A stretch of DNA of 40,213 bases, taken from NCBI GenBank assembly GCA_015852425.1, contig JAAAIG010000152.1, forward strand, positions 16,733-56,945. Reading direction: 5' to 3'. Shown here piece after piece: positions 32,311-40,213 of this stretch (position 1 is the stretch's first letter; every line of letters begins with the position of its first letter). Source of the DNA: Gryganskiella cystojenkinii (Eukaryota > Mortierellomycota > Mortierellomycetes > Mortierellales > Mortierellaceae). The notes below the pieces were generated by a model that saw only the letters and a program-made list of their open reading frames with translations, ran no database searches and was not told the origin of the DNA. The position numbers and the translations under genes are program-made.

Positions 32311-34086
32311 CTATGGATCAAGGTCAGATCCCCAGCTCGGTGAATACGAGGGTCCGTCATCCAAAAAAGGTTCACCAGGAGATGATAAAGGTGAAGGGGA
32401 ACCTGGGTTTGATTCAATATCCGATTCCGGATCCGGATCCGAATAATCTTCATCCTCGACAGAGATGGACATCGAGGCTTTCAATCTTTTAAGTTGTAAA
32501 CGATGGTCTTCCCAAAGTTTCTTTGCTTTGTCATCGAGCACGAAATTCCGGATGGTGGCCAACCGTCGCCAGTGCTCCAAGACCCACTGCATCTCCCCAT
32601 GAGCAGTCCACAAAGAACTGAACCAGAATATAGGTCCATGAATGCGAGTCAAGCAACGCAAGGTCCTCAAGGGTTCCAGTCCCTGAGCCAGGTTGATGAG
32701 CAGACAGTGGTGCTGGTCTATTTTGGATTTCCTCGCATGGATATGATGACCGTAATGGCCACGCATACCACGGTTGTCCAGGTTCAGGACCTCGAGTCGT
32801 TCTAGTCTTGACAATCGATCAAGGATCAGTGGCTGCGTGGTGTCTCTGTCTTGCAAGAGGATAATGGCCAATGCCAAGGTCTTTAAACTGAGACAGACCC
32901 AAGGACGGTCGTCCTCGAGAATCTCTGAGTCCGAGAGGTAATCGCCCCAAAACTCTTCTAAATTAGGCATCGAACACAAGATATCTTGAACCACGGCTCC
33001 GGAAGTGTCATTACACCGCCGAATCTTCAGTGACCGCAACATGGTCAACAGTTCAGGCGTCTCTTGCTTTAGAATCTTCCACGTCTCAACGTCAAAGTTG
33101 GTGCGATTGAGATTCAACTTTGTCAAGACCGGCAAGACGCGCACCAAATCCGCAAAATCTTGGTTCCGGAAGGTTGACCGAGGAAGGGATAGATCAAACA
33201 GGCGTTGACCAATCATGGTGTATGACCGAGCGGCATCTGCCAGCAACTTCACTACAGGGTGTTCAGTTGTACAATTACAATTGACCATCCAGTGCAAGCG
33301 GGCCAAATGTGGACTCTTGACGATTAGTAGCCACTGTGCTTGGACCAGGTACCACTGGAAGGTGGTCACAGTCATGCTCAGTTCTTGAACAGAGGTCTCT
33401 TTGACTTGTTCCAAGATATCGGAGAGCTCTTGAGAACTCAGACGTTGACTACCTAGATTGTCTGGAGTTTCTGGGTATCCTGTGGACCAGCTGAAGAACC
33501 GGACATGAGACCAAAGTGTGTGAGTCGCTGCTCTCCATTCCTCGAGCGCTTCCGGAGTGAGTCCCGCGAATTCCAGTTGTTCCAATCGTGAACAACTCGA
33601 GATCGCATCTAAGATTTGACTACGGTATTCGGTCTTCACCGTGAGCTTCTGAAGAGTATGCTGGTGTGTCAAGATAAGGGAGCAGACTGCGTTCTGGTCC
33701 AATCGGGCTCTCCAGATGCCAACAGTCAGTTCCGAGAGTTTTGAGCACTGCAGAGCTTGAAGGGAGGATCTACATCCACCATTGCTGTAGAGAATCATCT
33801 TGCGGATATGGTCTTGGTACTTGCTGACCAAACGTAGAGGAGGTCCAGCAGGATCGTCCTTCATGCTTCCTGAAAAGCTGAGCTTGACCGATGCCCAGAG
33901 CTGTGGGAGCACGGCGAAATACCAGTCACGGCAGACAAGTAGACAGGCTAGGATTGACTTTCTACAAAGAAATGAAGCGACACACCACAAGAGTTCTGGC
34001 ACATCCAAAGGAGAAAGGCGGGCGCATGCGTCTGGCTGTTGTTGCTGCTCTTGTGTGGGCAGTTTTTGCTCATGTTCTGAATGCAT
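32311..34086 (-). CDS. F-box protein with leucine-rich-repeat-like body
   Basis: A single intronless frame of 591 aa. The F-box is at about residues 24-65 (LSPLDVPELLWCVASFLCRK, then SILACLLVCRDWYFAVLPQLW). The F-box links substrates to Skp1-Cullin ubiquitin ligases. The middle has irregular leucine-rich segments (KLSELTVG, LEQLEFAGL, LTKLNLNRTNFDVETW, LEVLNLDNRGM), typical of the large F-box/LRR families of Mortierella. The C-terminus is Asp/Glu/Ser/Pro-rich and disordered (from about residue 540). The N-terminus has a Q tract. Being intronless among intron-rich neighbours fits this expanded family. The substrate is unknown. Confidence 0.88.
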   Translation of the reverse strand: MHSEHEQKLPTQEQQQQPDACARLSPLDVPELLWCVASFLCRKSILACLLVCRDWYFAVLPQLWASVKLSFSGSMKDDPAGPPLRLVSKYQDHIRKMILYSNGGCRSSLQALQCSKLSELTVGIWRARLDQNAVCSLILTHQHTLQKLTVKTEYRSQILDAISSCSRLEQLEFAGLTPEALEEWRAATHTLWSHVRFFSWSTGYPETPDNLGSQRLSSQELSDILEQVKETSVQELSMTVTTFQWYLVQAQWLLIVKSPHLARLHWMVNCNCTTEHPVVKLLADAARSYTMIGQRLFDLSLPRSTFRNQDFADLVRVLPVLTKLNLNRTNFDVETWKILKQETPELLTMLRSLKIRRCNDTSGAVVQDILCSMPNLEEFWGDYLSDSEILEDDRPWVCLSLKTLALAIILLQDRDTTQPLILDRLSRLERLEVLNLDNRGMRGHYGHHIHARKSKIDQHHCLLINLAQGLEPLRTLRCLTRIHGPIFWFSSLWTAHGEMQWVLEHWRRLATIRNFVLDDKAKKLWEDHRLQLKRLKASMSISVEDEDYSDPDPESDIESNPGSPSPLSSPGEPFLDDGPSYSPSWGSDLDP

Positions 34087-34456
34087 TTTTGTTTTGTCTG
34101 CGGTTGTTGATGGAGGTGTTAAATAGATAGGAGTGCAGATAATACTGCTTTGGGATAGTTGGCAAATGAAGGAACGAATGAAAGAATGGGGGGAAATGAA
34201 CGTGTAAAAAAAGCACAGAAAAGGCGATGAAGAACGAAAATGAAAAAGAAGAGAGGAAAAAGGCAGGAGGATCTCATCGTTTTATACTTTCTACGCGCAG
34301 TCTTTTCCACTTTGCCAAAAGAAAACGCGCCTAAAAGTTCAAACTCCGTCTCTCCTTGCCAAAAGCGGTCACAAGAAAGAAACACAAAAAAAAAAGACAA
34401 AGCTCTTCTGTTTCCTCTCCAGTCATACTCACATTCACCTTCGGCTCTTTTCAACC
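34087..34456. promoter_or_regulatory. Divergent promoter between F-box gene and RKM4-like gene
   Basis: 370 bp between two divergent ATGs. A/G-rich on the plus strand in the middle, then pyrimidine-rich before 34457. No named element recognised. No gene. Confidence 0.6.
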
Positions 34457-36520
34457 ATGGCAGAATTCGACAAGGTCAATGCATCATTTCTCAGCTGGCT
34501 GGAGTCTAATGGTGCCACTGTCTCAAGCTCCATTTCTCTTCAAGACTACTCGACCGAAGGCGCAGGACGCGGCGTTGTTGCCGTTGCAGATATTGCCGTA
34601 GGTTCATGGATGGTCAGGTTGGGCGACAAGGAACAAAAAAAAACATATTGTTTGGTACTCAGAAAAACTTCTTTTTTTTTATGTCGTCTTTTTTTAAAAT
34701 AGAAAGATCAAGAATTGTTTTCAATCCCTCGTTCTTTGCTCCTCTCGCCTTTGACGTCCGAGTTAGCTCAAAAGATGGATCTGTCGACCCTCGAGGGATG
34801 GAATCCTTTGTTGTTATGCATGATCTATGAATATTGTCGTGGATCGGCTTCCAAATGGAGTCCTTATTTTGGTAACCGTCAATATAATGGACTCATTGCT
34901 TGGTTGTTTCGCAAACAGGAGCCGAAAAACGCGTGTTTATGCTAACGAACGCTGATTCATGTTTAGATATCTTGCCCATGGAGTTCTCGACGCCCATGTT
35001 CTGGTCACAGGAGGAGCTCAAAGAACTCGCTGGGACAGGTGTCGTCGACAAGATCGGTCGGAACCACGCTGAAGAAGTCTTCAATGAGAAACTTTGGCCT
35101 TTGATCAAAGCCAACGGAGAGTTGTTCCCCGTCAAAGAAAAGGACCAGTCATCGTTCATTACGATCTTTCACCGCATGGGATCCCTGGTCATGGCTTATG
35201 CGTTCCACGACTCTATTCCTGGCAAGGACGAGGACGAGGACATGGAGGAGGAAGATGACGAGGACGAAGAAGAAGAGGAGAAGGTGAACGTGTCAATGGT
35301 CCCAATGGCGGATATGCTCAATCACAGGACAGGATTTAACAACGTAAGATAATCAGCATGGATCTACGGACAAACTCCGAGATTAAATATGATGTTTGGA
35401 TGAGATACTCCTGGATGACTGACAGCAAATTCTCTTTTGATCGACGCAGGCCAGACTCTTCCACGAAAAGGATTGCTTGCGGATGGTCTCGATCAAGCCT
35501 ATCAAGTCAGGACAACAAATTGTAAGCGTCTGGACAAAAGCTTTATGCAGCTGTCATGATTGTTTCAATGAACCCTAGTTGACCTCTGTGTTCTCTCTCG
35601 AAACCTTAGTACAACACCTATGGCGAACTTTGTAATGCTGGTAAGTCTTGAAAATATCCACGGGAACAACACATGAATTTAACCTATGCACCGAGCGGAA
35701 ACTGACAAATGATTCTCCATTTTCATGCCTTCAGATTTGTTGCGCAAGTACGGATTTGTGGACGTACCGAACCCTCACAACATTGCCGAAGTCAACGGTG
35801 AGACCCTCGTAGCAAAATGTATCGGAGAGAACGACAGTGGCAAGGATGAAAAAGTCGAGTTTTTGTTGGAGCAAGATGCACTCGAGGAGTAAGTGTCGGA
35901 ATCATGATCCACATGCGCACAAAAATGGCGGTTCCTTGCTCCCCATCGATTCTAACATCTGTATTGAATATTTATGTTTGTTCCACAGTTACTTCATCTT
36001 GGAGGCCGACGGCGAGATCCCCGAGGAGATTATCGGATGCGCCAAGATTTTGATGATGCCGATCGAGGATTTCAAGACCACCGTGCTGGAACAAAAGAAG
36101 ATCCCCAGCACAAAACTCACCACTGAAGTCCAAAAAGTTCTTCGAGAGATCCTGGAAACAAAGTTGGCTGAATACCCTTCAACCTCCAAGGTAAAGCGAA
36201 AAGTCATGAAATTTTGGAGCGGGTTGCTTCTCATTCGAATATAGCTGTATCAGGGTATGTTATTGACATAGGTTCAATTGTTATCACTCTGATAGGACGA
36301 CAAGCAACTTTTAAAGCACGCAGCAGAGACGGAAGAAGCACGTAGAAAGAGAAACGCTGTCATTGTGAGGAGTGGTGAGCGTGACATTGTCCAGAGTGTT
36401 CTCGAGAAAGTCAAGAAGTGGCGTCCACCAGTCCCTGTGGCCGCTGCCTCTGGAAAGCAAAAGGGAAACGCCAAGGGTGCTCATCCCAGCAAGGGCAAGA
36501 AGCCATACCAAAAGAAATAA
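34457..36520 (+). CDS. SET-domain lysine methyltransferase, Rkm4/SETD6 type
   Basis: Eight exons (34457-34597, 34703-34871, 34967-35343, 35450-35521, 35610-35640, 35735-35888, 35989-36190, 36296-36520) in consistent phase encode 456 aa. Rkm4 methylates ribosomal protein Rpl42 in yeast; SETD6 methylates nuclear proteins in animals. Motifs: GAGRGVVA at the N-terminus of the split SET domain, LFSIPRSLLLS, SKWSPYFDILP, ADMLNHRTGFNNARL (SAM/substrate site) and YNTYGELCNADLLRKYGFV with the conserved catalytic-region Tyr. The C-terminal third is the Rubisco-LSMT-type substrate-binding domain. An acidic run (DEDEDMEEEDDEDEEEEE) sits in the SET-I insert before MVPMADMLNH. The C-terminus is Lys/Gly-rich (SGKQKGNAKGAHPSKGKKP), possibly nuclear-localising. 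AATAAA at 36532-36537 follows the stop. Confidence 0.9.
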
Positions 36521-36875
36521 ATTTTGGAACAAATAAAAATTGGTGGCGGACCAAACAAAACACACCCAAAAAAGGTTCAGTAGCGCGCAATGTGATGTGT
36601 TTCATTCCTCTCTCTTAATTTTCTTTCGACCGCATTACATCAACAAGACACTTTACCCCCCATTCACTCTGCTTGCACAAACCGTCGTTACGTTCAATAG
36701 CCCTTTTCGACAAATTACTGGACAGGATGTAAGGCGTACTCACAATGTTCATTCTGCAGACACCAACCCATCGCACATGTCAACAATTCGAATTGTTCCT
36801 GAAAAAAAGAACCTCATAAGACTCTGCTTCTAATTGTTAGCCTCTTAAGCGACACACCAACATCAACCTGCTTTC
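36521..36875. other. Spacer between the RKM4-like gene and MED5
   Basis: 3' flank of the methyltransferase gene and leader of MED5. An additional N-terminal MED5 exon could lie here, but I found no splice-consistent candidate. Confidence 0.4.
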
Positions 36876-39800
36876 ATGGAGTCCTGGACATCGCTCGATG
36901 CAGCTGTCACTCCCGTGCCCGGGGCTGAGGCTCTTTGTCCACCGGATATGATGTACTTGACATATTGCGTGGTACGGTACAATCCAATGGCCAAAAGGAT
37001 AAACGTTATGAATATGCTTGGACATCATGAGTATTCATACCCATTTTTTTCACCTTGTCGATTTTACATAGGCTCGTATCCGTCCAGTTGTACCAGACGA
37101 GTTGATCGTGCAGAGACTGAAGGATACTCAGCGGATCAAGACTCTAGAGATGGACACAGTACTTCTTCAGTTTTGGCTCGCAGGATTGACTGGACTCGCA
37201 GAAGCCAGTACCTCAGACCAGCGAATGATCTGGAAGAGCATGGTCCTTGTGAAGGTATAAGACAACAAGCGTATTCTGTCCACAGTAAGAAGATTTGATT
37301 TCTTGAAAGCCATTGGTACTAATACCAGATATCATTCATGATCGAGAATAGATTCCCAAGGTTGCCTCTCGGCTTTCATCCGCATCGGAAGACGTAAGCC
37401 GACAAGGAAATAACAGAGACGACCCCCTCCCTCCCCCCGACGAGCGGTATACGATAAAAGGACATACTCTTGACTAACTGGTATCACGCAAAAAAAAAAA
37501 ATATTGTCTACTTATAGGTCTGCACAATAGTTGAATCCACTCTGCGACAACTTTCGTTTTACCGCGGAATCTTGAACGAATGTGACGAAAACGTGGCCGA
37601 GGATAATCAGGGCAACGACAGGATGGATGTATTGCGATCGATAGCGATTGGATGCTTTAACCGGGGGATCATTCGAAAGGATCAACTCGATATCCTGAAC
37701 GGGATCTCGCTCCCGCTCCAAACCTTGAACGACTGGCAATACACGGATCAACCTTCGAGTGAAGAGATTGAGGAACTTTGTGGCAGGATTCTCACTGATT
37801 TCGAGAACCAGGAAGCCTTGGTCAATCGCATCATCAAAGTACAAAACAGATCAAAAGAAAAAGCGAGAAAACGTGTCACGTTGCAAAAAAAAAAAAAGAA
37901 GACAAGAAAGCTGAACTGATAATTGGCACGCTTTCGTGAAACGCCTTTTTGGTATAGGTCTGTGAAGATGCCGGAAGCAAGAACGATGTCTCGACCCTTT
38001 CGAAATTATGTCAGATGTTGGACGATAACCCACTGGTTCTGGATACGATTCATCTTCTTCGATCACCGTCCGCAATCCTGGTGCCTTTGGAGGGTTTTGT
38101 CAACAACTTGCAGCAATACGAGGATGACGACATTGGTAAGGATGCAGTCCCGCCGCGTTCTTCATACAAAAAATAGCAACCCTATCATTAACTAACCTCT
38201 AAATTCTTTTACATTCCTTTACGCTGTGCACCATAGACACTTGTAACTCCAAATTGGAGGGTCTTGGTGAAGTGTTGATCCTGGTTATGACCATTGTTCG
38301 ACGATACGAGCTCGCAGGATGTCTGGATTTGATTCTCGGAGACAAGAATGGATTCTGCTGTCAGTGGTTGCACCGGACCTCAGCCAGGATCCCAACTACG
38401 GCGATCAATTCCGTGACCCCAGAGATGCAGGCACTCATGCGACGCTGGATCTTGGCCCTTTTTGACAGCATGGGTATCTCGGATGATCTTATCCAGTAAG
38501 TTTAAAAGCCTACTTTATCTGTGTTTCCTTACACGTTCACTCGTCACCATATCTAACGAATATAAACCGTCCTCATTTTTAAAATTCTTTGAATCGAAAT
38601 AGGACATCAAAACCACAGATGCTTCTTGGGATTGCACCCTCGATCTTTGAACAGTCTCTGGCAGCGTGTCAAGCCGGTGTTCTGGATCTGACGACCATGA
38701 GCAGTGGACTGGACTATTTCTTACAGCCCTGTTTGCTCTTTGTCCTCATTGGCGTTGTTCAGTATCTCTGCGAGGAAATTATGTTTTCATCAGGTTCGGC
38801 TTCCTCAGCCAGCCCTTCGGGATCAACCTGTGGACTCCCAACTGGGTCAGGACCCTCGACAGCGTCACCGGCGGTTGTTTCACCTTTGGCTTCCAGGGGA
38901 GGTACCACAGGACCCGGAAGCAAACCTTCCTCGAATGGCACCACTCATGGATCAGGAAAGAATGCTGCGTCTCTGGCTATGCTTCAATCTAGTCTGAAAT
39001 CTCTCTTGGCTGGGGAGGCGTTCCCACTGCGTCTTTTAAGACTGCTGAAGAGCGAGATTTCTGCCGCGTTAAATCACCCAGCGGTCGAGAATGATCATCA
39101 ACTCGCAGTGATTCAGGAGCGTTTGGCGGAAGCATCCAATAACTTTTATTGTAAGTCGCATGCCCTCGAGGACTTGGTGGTTTGATCCGCATTGTTATCA
39201 TGAGCGATGTTGACACTAACCATGAACGGTGTATGTCGAACCCTATCTCTTTAGCTTGGTCGGTGACTGAGCCTTATGATATTTCAAAGTTGGCGTTGCA
39301 GACTGCCACTGCATTCGAGTCCATCATCACCGGTGGCAGGACATCTTTGGTCACGACCCGGGACAAAGGATGGCCAGTGTTCGGGAAATCTCCGTTTCAT
39401 ATCGACATTGATCTTTTCCGCGCGACTCTGTGTTACCTGGGTCCCTCACAGTTCGTGACCACGATCATGAAGCAGATTATCAGGGCTAGTTTGACCTCCA
39501 ATGGTCGACGTGCTGGTAAGAAAAACTGATCAACCCATAGAAAAAGTCAAAAATGGAAAAAAAAATAATACTTCATGAACTAATCGATATCAAATATTTG
39601 TCTTTGTCTCGAATAATAGCCGAACTAGGCGCTGCTATTCTGACAACACCGCTGTTGAGCTGTGGGAATGAACATGTCTCGCCACAAAGTTTGATCTGGA
39701 CGATGGCCTATCAGATCCTTTGGATCCCTGTCCCCGGAAGACTCGATACGTTTGCGCAGGGAAAGATGTTGGCGGTCTTTATCGGAATGGCCCTGGATTA

Positions 39801-40125
39801 TTTCCAGAGCGAGACTTTTATTCAGCTGCGACAGAGTCAACTTTCAGGCCGAGAAAGCTCAAGCTTACAGGATGTTTCTATGACGAGTGTTGCCAACGGT
39901 TCGACCTCGAGCAAGAATTCTGTGGTTATGATCAACGGACGGCCAATATCGCAAGAACATTTGGAACGTGACGCTGCCGTGGAACCTTTCCGGGTCATGT
40001 TGGAACAACGACTCGAGTTTCTGGAGACGATTGCGCGTGATCGACCTGGGTTCAAGGGATTTGTGCAGGGGATGGACCAATATCACCAACAGAGACTCTC
40101 CCAGTGGAATCGGTCTCCGCAATAA
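36876..40125 (+). CDS. MED5: Mediator complex subunit 5
   Basis: Nine exons (36876-36971, 37072-37254, 37352-37393, 37518-37838, 37958-38135, 38237-38495, 38603-39150, 39255-39515, 39620-40125) in consistent phase encode 797 aa. MED5 (yeast Nut1) is a tail subunit of Mediator, the RNA polymerase II coactivator. The fungal hallmark is clear: LLGIAPSIFEQSLAACQAGV, then LDLTTMSSGLDYFLQPCLLF. Helical regions flank it, with a Ser/Gly/Pro-rich loop (about residues 415-470) and further helices (LRSYL-like, MALDYFQSETFIQLRQ). The protein is shorter than yeast Nut1 (about 1130 aa) and the N-terminus is the least certain part: exon 1 (32 residues, MESWTSLDAAVTPVPG) is inferred from a phase-0 donor (GTG|gtacgg) and could be incomplete. 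The stop TAA (40123-40125) lies inside an AATAAA hexamer (40121-40126). Confidence 0.87.
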
Positions 40126-40213
40126 AATTAAGGGGCGGCGTTCTCGCTACCCTCCTCATAGGCTCGACCCAGCCCTCTCTCCTCGCTACGTGACTGCCGA
40201 AGGCGGTCATGTC
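40126..40213. other. Downstream of MED5, window end
   Basis: 88 bp of 3' flank. Nothing recognised. Confidence 0.4.

Noticed and set aside
1..40213. A coordinated gene cluster, CRISPR array, intact transposon or bacterial-type defence system
   Set aside because: No arrayed repeats with spacers, no transposase or reverse transcriptase motifs, and the recognised genes belong to unrelated housekeeping pathways.

Overview
This window is nuclear DNA of a filamentous early-diverging fungus, most likely Mortierellomycota (Mortierella/Linnemannia type). Evidence: genes are broken by many short introns (about 50-310 bp, GT-AG), the conserved genes are fungal in type (Tps2-class trehalose phosphatase, fungal MED5, Rkm4-like SET methyltransferase, long Sir2), and there is a Q/S-rich proteome and an intronless F-box protein of the kind expanded in Mortierella. 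The genus is an inference; no rRNA or marker gene is present.

Layout. 258-892 (+) is a small WW-domain protein. 1120-15068 (-) holds three paralogues of an uncharacterised single-pass membrane protein. Copy 1 (1120-3059) is a pseudogene with two frame-breaking deletions; copy 2 (4458-6419) and copy 3 (13044-15068) are intact. Copies 1 and 2 sit in a direct tandem duplication of about 3.3 kb that includes upstream DNA. Between copies 2 and 3 lies a large SIR2 deacetylase gene (8263-12598). 16113-16903 (-) encodes a small secreted cysteine-containing protein. A 3.5-kb gene-poor stretch follows (16904-20402); it contains a decayed copy of the 3' end of the next gene, TPS2 (20403-24312, -). Then come eIF3L (25110-27223, -) and, only 110 bp away, a 12-exon kinase with two C-terminal FHA domains (27334-30590, -). 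A divergent promoter separates the kinase from a four-helix membrane protein (31208-32139, +). An F-box protein (32311-34086, -) shares a divergent promoter with an RKM4-like SET methyltransferase (34457-36520, +), followed by Mediator subunit MED5 (36876-40125, +).

The conserved genes are unlinked housekeeping functions (chromatin silencing, trehalose synthesis, translation initiation, checkpoint-type signalling, ribosomal or nuclear protein methylation, transcription). They do not form a cluster. The dynamic part is the left 15 kb, where a lineage-restricted membrane-protein family is duplicating and decaying around SIR2. The most unusual single gene is the kinase-FHA-FHA protein, whose domain order differs from Rad53, Cds1, Dun1 and Chk2. 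I saw no CRISPR array, intact transposon, tRNA or rRNA. All exon models were built by hand from splice signals, reading phase and family conservation, without transcript evidence.
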